Shown: positions 5,839 to 11,038 of the stretch, piece by piece | Position numbering within the stretch: the stretch's first letter is position 1 | Layout: the number at the start of each line of letters is the position of its first letter | Assembly: GCA_023450335.1 (NCBI GenBank) | Contig: JAEXHA010000067.1 | Coordinates: 1 to 11,038 of the forward strand | Length of the DNA stretch: 11,038 nucleotides | DNA from: Actinomycetes bacterium | GTDB lineage: Bacteria > Actinomycetota > Actinomycetes > Actinomycetales > Microbacteriaceae | Direction of reading: 5' to 3' | Position numbers and translations under genes: made by a program | Notes under the pieces: generated by a model | What the model saw: only the letters and a program-made list of their open reading frames with translations | The model's database searches: none | Told to the model about the DNA's origin: nothing

Positions 5839-7064
5839 CCACCACCGCCCCACGCCGCCGTCGCGGCCCCGTCGCCTTCGAGGCGCCTGGTTTCGGTCGC
5901 CTGTCGACCGCGTGGGTGTTCACGAACCTCGGCGACAGCGCGCTGTATCTCATGGTCGCCGTCTGGGTGAAGGAGTTCACCGGGTCGGACGTCGCGGCCG
6001 CCTTCGTGTTCGTCGCGCTCGGCCTGCCGGCGCTGCTGGCGCCGTTCATCGGCATGATCGCCGACCGGGTCTCGCGCAAGGCACTGCTGGTCGGCAACAA
6101 CGTCGTGCTCGTGCCGCTCGTGCTCTCGCTGCTGCTCGTGCACGGGCCCGCGCAGCTGTGGCTCGTGTACACGGTCATCTTCCTCTACAGCGCCGGCGGC
6201 TACGTGACCGCCTCGGCGCAGTCGGGCATCATCCGGGGGATGCTGCGCGACGACCAGCTGGCCAGCGGCAACGGTGTGCTCTCCACCATCGACAACGGCC
6301 TGCGCCTGGTCTCGCCGCTGATCGGCACCGCCCTGTACGTCGGTCTGGGTGCCCACGCCGTGGTGGTCCTGACGGCGTCGTGCTTCGCCGTGGCCGCGGT
6401 CGTGCTGCTGTGGCTGCCCGCCGCCGATGCGCCGGCGCGCGCCACCGACAGCCGCGGCTACCTGCGCGAGCTGGTCGCCGGGTTCGAGCACCTGTTCCGC
6501 GTCGTCGCGCTGCGCCGCATCACCCTGGCGATCGCGATCGCGTTCGGTGCGACGGGGCTGCTCAACATCATCATCTTCCCGGCGCTCGAGGCCATGCAGG
6601 TCGACCCGGCGACGATCGGGTGGCTCGTCCCGCTGCAGGGCGCCGGCGCGCTCGTAGGCGGCATCCTCTCGGCGATGCTCGTCACCCGGCTCGGCGAGGG
6701 CCGGGCCGCCGCGCTCGGCCTCGTGCTGCTGGCGACGGGGTCGGCGCTGCTGACCTTCGGGTCACTGACCCTCGCCGCCGTCGGCATGGTCGTGGCGGGC
6801 CTCGGCATCCCGGTCACCGTCGTGGGCTTCGCGACGATGCGCCAGCGCCTGACCCCCGACGCGCTGCAGGGGCGCACCGCCGCCGCCGGCAACGTGAGCA
6901 TCAATCTGCCGCAGACCGTCATCTCGGTGGTCGGTGCGGGGTTCTTGGCCGTGACCGACTACCGCGTGCTCATCTGGATCACCGTCGCCGCGGTGCTGCT
7001 CGGCGCCGCCTTCGCGCTGGGCGCGCGGCACCGTGACGACGCGGTTGCGGCCGAGCAGGGCTGA
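5835..7064 (+). CDS. MFS transporter, probable drug or metabolite exporter
   Basis: This 409-residue protein has about 12 hydrophobic segments and belongs to the major facilitator superfamily, nearest in appearance to the MFS_3/enterobactin-exporter-like group. Motif A in the loop between TM2 and TM3 reads GMIADRVSRK (73-82), with the expected Asp77 and basic residues. The longer polar loop between the two six-helix halves lies near residues 200-228 (ATDSRGYLRELVAGFEHLFR). The C-terminus is short and polar. The start ATG overlaps the ArsR stop (ATGA 5835-5838), and GAGGA at 5824-5828 gives a good Shine-Dalgarno sequence six bases upstream, inside the regulator gene just after its repeat. It should efflux the compound sensed by the regulator using the proton gradient. 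The substrate cannot be read from sequence. A macrolide or siderophore exporter are alternatives within the same fold. Confidence 0.88.
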   Translation: MTTTAPRRRRGPVAFEAPGFGRLSTAWVFTNLGDSALYLMVAVWVKEFTGSDVAAAFVFVALGLPALLAPFIGMIADRVSRKALLVGNNVVLVPLVLSLLLVHGPAQLWLVYTVIFLYSAGGYVTASAQSGIIRGMLRDDQLASGNGVLSTIDNGLRLVSPLIGTALYVGLGAHAVVVLTASCFAVAAVVLLWLPAADAPARATDSRGYLRELVAGFEHLFRVVALRRITLAIAIAFGATGLLNIIIFPALEAMQVDPATIGWLVPLQGAGALVGGILSAMLVTRLGEGRAAALGLVLLATGSALLTFGSLTLAAVGMVVAGLGIPVTVVGFATMRQRLTPDALQGRTAAAGNVSINLPQTVISVVGAGFLAVTDYRVLIWITVAAVLLGAAFALGARHRDDAVAAEQG

Positions 7065-7067
7065 GCG

Positions 7068-7223
7068 GCACGGCGGCCGGCTTCGGGCCTCGCGTCGTCT
7101 CGGCCTGGCGTGAGGAAGGGGTGCGGGTGCCGGCATCCACTCGAGCGCGCACGGCGGCCGGCTTCGGGCCTCGCGTCGTCTCGACCTGGCGTGAGGAAGG
7201 GGTGCGGGTGCCGGCATCCACTC
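7068..7223. repeat. Two direct copies of a 75-bp intergenic element
   Basis: Copy 1 is 7068-7142 and copy 2 is 7149-7223, with a period of 81 bases. They differ at one base only (G at 7103, A at 7184). Copy 1 begins four bases after the MFS stop. Copy 2 ends inside the stop codon of the acyl-CoA ligase on the minus strand, so the pair fills the whole gap between two convergent genes. Each copy contains GCCGGC near both ends and a possible hairpin in the middle. No open frame with coding character was found. It could be a local duplication or part of a dispersed repeat family. Confidence 0.93.
7088..7196. terminator. Paired imperfect hairpins within the 75-bp repeats, possible bidirectional terminators
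   Basis: In each repeat copy CCTCGCG and CGTGAGG can pair as seven base pairs with one G-U, around a 14-base loop (7088-7094 with 7109-7115, and 7169-7175 with 7190-7196). A flanking CTTC and GAAG could extend the stem past a short bulge. The site lies between convergent stop codons, where terminators are expected. Stems are short and there is no T-run, so the assignment is tentative. Confidence 0.3.
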
Positions 7224-8832
7224 AGCCGACCTGCGCGCCCTCCCGGCTCCGCAGGTCCTTGCGGAGGATCTTGCCGGCCGACGACTTCGGGATCGCGTCG
7301 ATGAACTCCACGCGGCGCACCTTCTTGTGCGGGGCGACGTTGTCGGCGACGAACGCCATGACCTCGTCCTCGGTCAGCGCCGAATCGGGCACGGGCACGA
7401 CGAACGCCTTGGGGATCTCCTGCTTGTCGTCGTCCAGCACGCCGATGACCGCGGCATCCATCACCTTGGGGTGCCCGAGCAGCAGCGCCTCGAGCTCGGC
7501 CGGGGCGATCTGGTAGCCCTTGTACTTGATGAGCTCCTTGACCCGGTCGACGATCGAGAAGTAGTCGCCGCGGTGCGCGACGGCGATGTCGCCGGTGTGC
7601 AGGAATCCGTCGGCGTCGAGGGTCTCGGCCGTGGCCTCGGGCTGGTTCAGATACCCGAGCATGACGTTGGGCCCCTTGACCCACAGCTCTCCCGGGCGCG
7701 TCTTGCCCTCGTCGTCGTACTCGGTGATCTCTTCGCCGGTGGCGGTGTCGATGAGCTTGCAGACGATGTTGGGCAGCGAACAGCCCACGGAGCTGACCGG
7801 AATGTCATCGCGCGAGTACGGCATCGCGTGCGAGACCGGGCTGAGCTCGCTCATGCCGTAGCCCTGCATCATGCGGGTGTGCAGGCGTCGGCCGGCGATC
7901 TCGGCCGTCTCACCGTCCAGCGGCGCCGCGCCCGAGAACACCGTGTGCACCGTCGAGATGTCGAACTGGTCGACGACCGGGTGCTTGGCCAGGGCGACGG
8001 CGATGGGCGGGGCGATGTACAGGTAGGTGCAGCCGAAGTTCTGGATGATCGTGAGGAACTCGACGAGGTCGAACTTCGGCATCGTCACCAGACTCGCGCG
8101 CTGCTTGAGCGCGAGGTTGAGCAGCACGGTCATGCCGTAGATGTGGAAGAACGGCAGCACCGCCAGCACCCGGTCGGTCTCGCGCAGGTCGATGTTGACG
8201 CGACACTGGGCGACGTTGGCCACGAGGTTGCGGTGGCTGAGCATGACGCCCTTGGGGATGCCGGTGGTCCCGGACGAGTAGGGCAGCACGGCCACGTGGG
8301 TCGCCGGGTCGAAGGTCACCTCGGGCGGCGTGCGCTGCTCGGTGAGCAGCTCGCGAAGGTTCGGGTGGCCCTGTGCGGAATGCTCCGCAGTGCCGTCGAG
8401 CACGATGAGGTGATCATCGGCGATGCCGACGGCCGCGGCGGCCGCCTTGGCCTGGGGGAGCAGGGGGCTCACGGTGATCAGCCACGAGGCACCGGCATCC
8501 TTCAGCTGCTTCTCGATCTCGCCGGGCGTGTACAGCGAGTTGATCGTGGTGACCGTCGCGCCGGCGCGGAGGATGCCGTGGAACACGGTCGCGAACGCGG
8601 GCACGTTCGGGCACAGCAGCCCCAGCACCGTGTCGGTGCCCACCGCGCGCGCCGCCAACGCCCCGGCGAACGCGTCGACCTGTGCCTTGAGGGCGCCGTA
8701 GGTGGTCTCGGCGCCGGTGGCAGGATCGATGAGCGCCACGCGGGCGGCGTCGTCGGCGGTCAGGGTGCCGAACAGGTCGTCGTAGATGCTGACGTTCGGA
8801 ATGTCGATGTCCGGAAACGGGCTGTGGAACAC
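7222..8832 (-). CDS. AMP-dependent acyl-CoA synthetase, 4-coumarate/fatty-acyl-CoA ligase type
   Basis: The enzyme activates a carboxylic acid with ATP to an acyl-adenylate and then transfers it to CoA. ANL-superfamily motifs are complete (residue numbers from the upstream ATG at 8871): P-loop YSSGTTGIPKG (198-208), QGYGMSE (336-342), GELWVKGPNVMLGYL (394-408), DGFLHTGD with Asp428, VDRVKELIKYKGYQIAP with Arg443, and SSAGKILRK with catalytic Lys534. The frame could start at ATG 8871 (549 residues). I prefer the GTG at 8830-8832 (536 residues): it has an SD, AAGGGAG at 8842-8848 on the minus strand, about nine bases away, and gives an N-terminus beginning FHSPFPDIDIP, where family similarity begins. 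It is close to plant 4CL and bacterial medium/long-chain ligases; the acid cannot be read from sequence. The neighbour upstream is an amino-acid dehydrogenase in the same direction. Confidence 0.9.
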   Translation of the reverse strand: MFHSPFPDIDIPNVSIYDDLFGTLTADDAARVALIDPATGAETTYGALKAQVDAFAGALAARAVGTDTVLGLLCPNVPAFATVFHGILRAGATVTTINSLYTPGEIEKQLKDAGASWLITVSPLLPQAKAAAAAVGIADDHLIVLDGTAEHSAQGHPNLRELLTEQRTPPEVTFDPATHVAVLPYSSGTTGIPKGVMLSHRNLVANVAQCRVNIDLRETDRVLAVLPFFHIYGMTVLLNLALKQRASLVTMPKFDLVEFLTIIQNFGCTYLYIAPPIAVALAKHPVVDQFDISTVHTVFSGAAPLDGETAEIAGRRLHTRMMQGYGMSELSPVSHAMPYSRDDIPVSSVGCSLPNIVCKLIDTATGEEITEYDDEGKTRPGELWVKGPNVMLGYLNQPEATAETLDADGFLHTGDIAVAHRGDYFSIVDRVKELIKYKGYQIAPAELEALLLGHPKVMDAAVIGVLDDDKQEIPKAFVVPVPDSALTEDEVMAFVADNVAPHKKVRRVEFIDAIPKSSAGKILRKDLRSREGAQVG

Positions 8833-8841
8833 GAAGCGCTT

Positions 8842-8848
8842 CTCCCTT
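8842..8848 (-). promoter_or_regulatory. Ribosome binding site deciding the ligase start
   Basis: On the minus strand this reads AAGGGAG, with GGAG about nine bases before the GTG at 8830-8832. Nothing comparable precedes the ATG at 8869-8871. This favours the shorter protein. Confidence 0.5.
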
Positions 8849-8890
8849 GAATCGCTGGACCCCGGCGTCATCGCCGAGTGCGACCATCAT

Positions 8891-8921
8891 GACATACCGG
8901 CCGGTCGGAACCCAGTGTCAG
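8891..8921 (-). promoter_or_regulatory. Weak promoter candidate for the acyl-CoA ligase
   Basis: Minus-strand CTGACA (8921-8916) and TATGTC (8896-8891) are separated by 19 bases. The -35 box matches at 5 of 6 positions, but the spacing is long and the -10 box imperfect. The 10-bp palindrome ACCGGCCGGT (8896-8905) lies between the boxes and could be an operator. The ligase may instead be read through from the dehydrogenase gene. Confidence 0.3.
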
Positions 8922-8938
8922 GAGGGCGGGGACTGGGT
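8910..8938 (-). terminator. Hairpin downstream of the dehydrogenase gene
   Basis: A perfect 7-bp inverted repeat, ACCCAGT and ACTGGGT (8910-8916 and 8932-8938), surrounds a 15-base loop a few bases after the dehydrogenase stop on the minus strand. No T-run follows. It could end or attenuate transcription between the two minus-strand genes. The stem is short, so support is modest. Confidence 0.35.
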
Positions 8939-8943
8939 GCCGG

Positions 8944-10008
8944 TCACGCGGTCACGCGGCGCCCCGCCTCGAGGCGCTCGGCCGCGAGCGCCTCGGCGGC
9001 CGCGAGAGGGGTGACGCCGCGCGCGGACGCCGTATCGAACACCGTGCGCACCGTGTCGCCGATCGCCTCCACCCGCGCCATGATCTCGTCACGGCTGCCG
9101 AGCTGCTTGGCCACCAGGTCGAGGTAGACGACGCCGCCGGCGTTGACGACGAAGTCGGGGGCGTAGAGGACGCCGCGGTCGGCCAGCCGCTGCGCGCCGG
9201 AATGGTCGGCCAGCGGATTGTTCGCCGGGCCGCACACCGCCGCGGCCGCAAGGTCGTCGATCACCTGGTCGGTGAGCAGCCCCCCGATGCCCGCGGGCAC
9301 GAACACGTCGGCGGGCACGAGGTGCTCGGTGCCGGGCGTGACCCATTGCGCGCCCAGATCGGCGGCCAGGCTCAGCTTGCTGGGGTTGACGTCGGTGACG
9401 GTGAGCACGGCGCCCTCGGCCGACAGGCGCACCGCGAGTCGGCTGCCGACCTGGCCCAGGCCGGACACCGTGATGCGACGGCCGGCGACCTCGGCCGAAC
9501 CGGTGACGCGTTCGAGGGTGGCGCGCAGCGACGCGTAGACACCCAGGCTCGTGGGTCCGGCCGGTTCGCCCGACCCGCCGACGGTGTCGGGCAGCCCCAC
9601 GACGTGGTCGGTGCGCTCGCTGACGGTGAGCATGTCGTCGGTCGTCGAACCGACGTCTTCGGCGGTGCGGTAGAGGCCGCCGAGCGACTCGACGGCGTCG
9701 CCCAGGTCGAGGAAGGCATCGCGGCGCCGGTCGCCGTCGAGGGTCTGGCCGGGCTCGAGCCGGATGACGGACTTGCCGCCGCCGGCGTCAAGGCCCGCCG
9801 CCGCGTTCTTGAGCGTCATGGCCGCCGACAGACGCAGCACGTCCCCGAGCGCGTCGCTGTAATGCGGATACGTCCACAAGCGGGCACCGCCGAGGGCGGA
9901 GCCGAGCACGGAGGAGTGGAGCGCGACGGCGATGAACAGGCCGCTGCGAGGCCCGGTGATCACCTCCACGCGCTCGTGGGCGAACTCGGGCAAGGGCAGG
10001 TGCGACAT
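8944..10008 (-). CDS. Glu/Leu/Phe/Val dehydrogenase family protein (probable branched-chain amino acid dehydrogenase)
   Basis: This 354-residue enzyme should catalyse reversible NAD+-dependent oxidative deamination of an amino acid to its 2-oxo acid and ammonia. The substrate-side motif is MTLKNAAAGLDAGGGKSVIRL (64-84), with Lys67 and Lys79 as the conserved lysine pair. TAEDVGSTTDDM (115-126) holds the catalytic Asp118. The nucleotide-binding fold carries GLGQVG (183-188) and Asp206 in VTDVN, an acidic end of strand beta-2 that favours NAD+ over NADP+. PANNPL (261-266) and APDFVVNAGG (283-292) are typical late motifs. The length fits leucine and valine dehydrogenases (about 350-370) rather than hexameric glutamate dehydrogenases (about 450). 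The usual MTYKNAAAGL has Leu instead of Tyr here. The ATG at 10008 has an SD, AGAGGAA (10019-10013), close upstream. A role in valine/leucine catabolism fits the adjacent CoA ligase, but the exact substrate is uncertain. Confidence 0.9.
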   Translation of the reverse strand: MSHLPLPEFAHERVEVITGPRSGLFIAVALHSSVLGSALGGARLWTYPHYSDALGDVLRLSAAMTLKNAAAGLDAGGGKSVIRLEPGQTLDGDRRRDAFLDLGDAVESLGGLYRTAEDVGSTTDDMLTVSERTDHVVGLPDTVGGSGEPAGPTSLGVYASLRATLERVTGSAEVAGRRITVSGLGQVGSRLAVRLSAEGAVLTVTDVNPSKLSLAADLGAQWVTPGTEHLVPADVFVPAGIGGLLTDQVIDDLAAAAVCGPANNPLADHSGAQRLADRGVLYAPDFVVNAGGVVYLDLVAKQLGSRDEIMARVEAIGDTVRTVFDTASARGVTPLAAAEALAAERLEAGRRVTA

Positions 10009-10061
10009 CGCGTTCCTCTTTCGGCCGGCCTTGTGGGCGCTGCACTACGGACGTCGCGGCG

Positions 10062-10088
10062 TTGCGGCATCCACCGTCATTCTAAGCT
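10062..10088 (+). promoter_or_regulatory. Promoter candidate for the YbaK-like gene, leaderless
   Basis: TAAGCT (10083-10088) is a TANNNT -10 box ending six bases before the ATG at 10095, with no proper SD, so the transcript is probably leaderless. The best -35 is TTGCGG (10062-10067) at a short 15-base spacing and is weak. Confidence 0.45.
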
Positions 10089-10106
10089 GGGGCGATGACG
10101 GAGCAA
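10079..10106 (-). promoter_or_regulatory. Promoter candidate for the amino-acid dehydrogenase
   Basis: Minus-strand TTGCTC (10106-10101) and TAGAAT (10084-10079) are 16 bases apart; the -10 box matches at 5 of 6 positions. Transcription would start near 10072 and give a leader of about 64 bases. The -10 box overlaps the plus-strand -10 box of the YbaK-like gene by two bases. Confidence 0.45.
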
Positions 10107-10580
10107 GCCGCCCACCTGCCCGCCCGCAGCCGCCTCGTTCACGACGCGCTGCGCGCCGCGGGCATCACCGGAGACATCGTTGTGCTGCCGGACGCTGCCG
10201 CCACCGCGCCGCTGGCGGCCGCCGCGCTCGGAGTCGAGGTCGGCGCGATCGCGAACAGTCTCGTTTTCTGGTCGGATGGCGAGCCGCTGCTGGTCATGAC
10301 CAGCGGTGCGCACCGGGTCGACACCGCGGCGCTCGCCGAGCGACTGGGACGTGGCAAGATCCAGCGGGCGACGCCCGATCAGGTACGGGATGCCACGGGG
10401 CAGGCCATAGGTGGCGTCGCACCCGCGGGCCACCCGGCGCCGCTGCCCACGGTCGTCGACGAGGCCCTGGCCGCCTATCCGGAGATCTGGGCGGCCGGCG
10501 GCACGCCGCACACCGTGTTCCCTCTGACCTTCGACGAGCTCGTCGCCCTCACCGGCGGCACAGTCGCGCGAGTGGACTGA
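10095..10580 (+). CDS. YbaK/EbsC family protein (prolyl-tRNA synthetase associated domain), catalytic Lys replaced by Asn
   Basis: This 161-residue, single-domain cytoplasmic protein belongs to the family that includes Cys-tRNA(Pro) and Ala-tRNA(Pro) deacylases and the editing domain of prolyl-tRNA synthetase. The core runs GVEVGAIANSLVFWSDGEPL (46-65), VMTSGAHRVDTAAL (67-80), the late motif GGVAPAGHP (107-115 region) and TVVDEAL (119-125), ending TPHTVFPLTFDEL (137-149). Family deacylases carry a Lys at the position equivalent to E. coli YbaK Lys46, in a K-(T/S)-L context; here it is Asn54 in ANSL. From memory many actinobacterial paralogues read IANSLVF, so this may be a separate subfamily rather than a dead copy, and its substrate may not be Cys-tRNA(Pro). 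The start follows a -10 box by six bases. It is divergent from the dehydrogenase gene. Confidence 0.85.
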   Translation: MTEQAAHLPARSRLVHDALRAAGITGDIVVLPDAAATAPLAAAALGVEVGAIANSLVFWSDGEPLLVMTSGAHRVDTAALAERLGRGKIQRATPDQVRDATGQAIGGVAPAGHPAPLPTVVDEALAAYPEIWAAGGTPHTVFPLTFDELVALTGGTVARVD

Positions 10581-10585
10581 CCGCC

Positions 10586-10610
10586 GGCTCGGCTCGGCTC
10601 GGCGCGGCGC
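10586..10610. repeat. Five tandem 5-bp units between convergent genes
   Basis: GGCTC occurs three times (10586-10600), followed by GGCGC twice (10601-10610), all within the 32-base gap between two stop codons. CGCCG (10582-10586) can pair with CGGCG (10600-10604), so it may also serve as a small terminator. Length change here would not affect either reading frame. Confidence 0.8.
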
Positions 10611-10612
10611 GG

Positions 10613-11038
10613 TCAGGACGGCAGTGGGAACCGCAGCACGGCCGCGACGGGTGACCCGTCCAGCAGGTCGCGGTTGCGCACCGCGCGGACGGTCCCGCCG
10701 CTGCGCAGCACGCGCGCGGCGATCTCGTCGACGAGCGCGTAGGTGTCGGGGCCGGGCTCGCGCGCCCGCGTCACGGTGCCGAACTCGTCGATGACACCTT
10801 CGTCCGTGGCATCCATGTCGAAATAGAGTTCCGCGATGCCGGCCGACGCCGTGGCGGTGGCGACCTCCTTGAGGCGGCTGGTGGCCAGTCCCTCGGCGCG
10901 CAGCGACCCGAACCGCTCGCGCCAGGCGTCGAGCTCGGCGGCGTAGTGCGCGTCGAGCAGGTCGCGCACGGCGGCCGCCTGGCGCTGGTCGTCCCGCGCG
11001 TCGGGGTGCGGCTCGAGGCCGTCGGCCAGCAGCAGCGG
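10613..11038 (-). CDS. C-terminal part of a probable bacterial eRF1-like (BaeRF-type) protein, truncated at window end
   Basis: The frame is open from the window edge through to its stop at 10615-10613, giving 141 residues without a reliable start. A GTG at 10969 lies inside the open frame and is probably not the start. The sequence pattern fits the last domain of bacterial archaeo-eukaryotic release factor homologues. A helix near LATSRLKEVATATASAG is followed by a strand IAELYFDMDATDEGVID, then a variable GTVTRAREPG, a helix DTYALVDEIAARVLRSGG, and the closing TVRAVRNRDLLDGSPVAAVLRFP. The ending (gly-gly, strand, short loop, Ala-x-(I/V)-LRF/Y) is the recognisable part of eRF1 domain 3. These proteins are proposed to act on ribosomes, but their roles are poorly known. 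The N-terminal domain with any catalytic motif is outside the window. Confidence 0.65.
   Translation of the reverse strand, partial: PLLLADGLEPHPDARDDQRQAAAVRDLLDAHYAAELDAWRERFGSLRAEGLATSRLKEVATATASAGIAELYFDMDATDEGVIDEFGTVTRAREPGPDTYALVDEIAARVLRSGGTVRAVRNRDLLDGSPVAAVLRFPLPS

Noticed and set aside
5499..6491. A long minus-strand frame encoding a repeated (V/S)DAG(A/S) pattern
   Set aside because: The pattern is the reverse translation of the 15-bp repeats in the ArsR gene, and the rest is opposite a clear MFS gene.
7068..7223. CRISPR array or attachment-site pair
   Set aside because: There are only two adjacent copies with a 6-base gap and no spacers, cas genes, integrase or tRNA nearby.
6959..7684. 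Minus-strand frames through the 75-bp repeats encoding a duplicated peptide with DAGTRTPSSRQ
   Set aside because: The peptide repeat follows directly from the DNA duplication. The frames run across the ligase in the wrong phase and have no start signals.
7327..8850. A 507-codon open frame on the plus strand opposite the acyl-CoA ligase
   Set aside because: Its sequence is a Gly/Arg/His/Val-rich shadow without recognisable motifs, while the minus-strand frame has every ANL motif in order.
10023..10030. GGCCGGCC palindrome before the dehydrogenase gene as an operator
   Set aside because: Such GC palindromes are frequent by chance in this composition, and it lies between the leader and the SD without supporting half-sites.
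9202..10098. A 298-codon plus-strand frame opposite the amino-acid dehydrogenase
   Set aside because: It has no domain features and lies opposite a gene with complete dehydrogenase motifs and a good SD.

Overview
The window is high-GC DNA from an actinobacterium. Coding frames run almost wall to wall with G/C-ending codons, promoter -10 boxes are of the TANNNT type, and several genes appear to start leaderless. The recurring heptamer GGCATCC and the gene repertoire suggest Microbacteriaceae, perhaps Microbacterium. The genus is an inference, since no RNA gene or marker gene is present.

Layout. (1) 1-267: the 3' end of a plus-strand gene, probably the SnoaL/NTF2-like tail of a SigJ/ECF41-type sigma factor. 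(2) 332-3638: a three-gene operon with 4-bp ATGA overlaps: a TetR regulator, an ABC ATPase and a two-half ABC permease. The order and sizes match the mycobacterial RaaS (Rv1219c)/Rv1218c/Rv1217c drug-efflux locus. (3) 3718-5061: nhaA, a Na+/H+ antiporter, with a leader that can fold into nested inverted repeats and a C-terminal tail carrying a DxDGDGIPD-type motif. (4) 5101-7064: an ArsR-type regulator and an MFS exporter, coupled by ATGA, behind a promoter covered by a 9-bp inverted repeat. The regulator ends in five tandem (A/D)PA(S/F)T pentapeptides. (5) 7065-7221: two near-identical 75-bp direct repeats fill the gap between convergent genes. (6) 7222-10008, minus strand: an acyl-CoA synthetase (4CL/fatty-acyl-CoA ligase type) and, upstream of it, a Glu/Leu/Phe/Val dehydrogenase. 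(7) 10095-10580, plus strand: a YbaK/EbsC-like protein with Asn at the usual catalytic Lys position. (8) 10613-11038, minus strand: the C-terminal part of a protein resembling bacterial eRF1-like (BaeRF) proteins, cut by the window edge.

How the genes work together. Two independent regulator-plus-exporter modules (TetR-ABC and ArsR-MFS) flank a cation/proton antiporter, giving a membrane-export and stress-tolerance block. The minus-strand pair is metabolic: oxidative deamination of an amino acid, possibly branched-chain, and activation of a carboxylic acid to its CoA ester. The YbaK-like and BaeRF-like proteins touch on translation quality control or termination but are not obviously in one operon.

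I found no convincing new multi-gene defence or mobile system. The window is mostly ordinary chromosomal sequence. The points most worth a second look are the duplicated 75-bp intergenic element, the nhaA leader and NhaA tail, the pentapeptide repeat on the ArsR regulator, the Lys-to-Asn change in the YbaK-like protein, and the repeated 6-7 nt spacing between -10 boxes and start codons.
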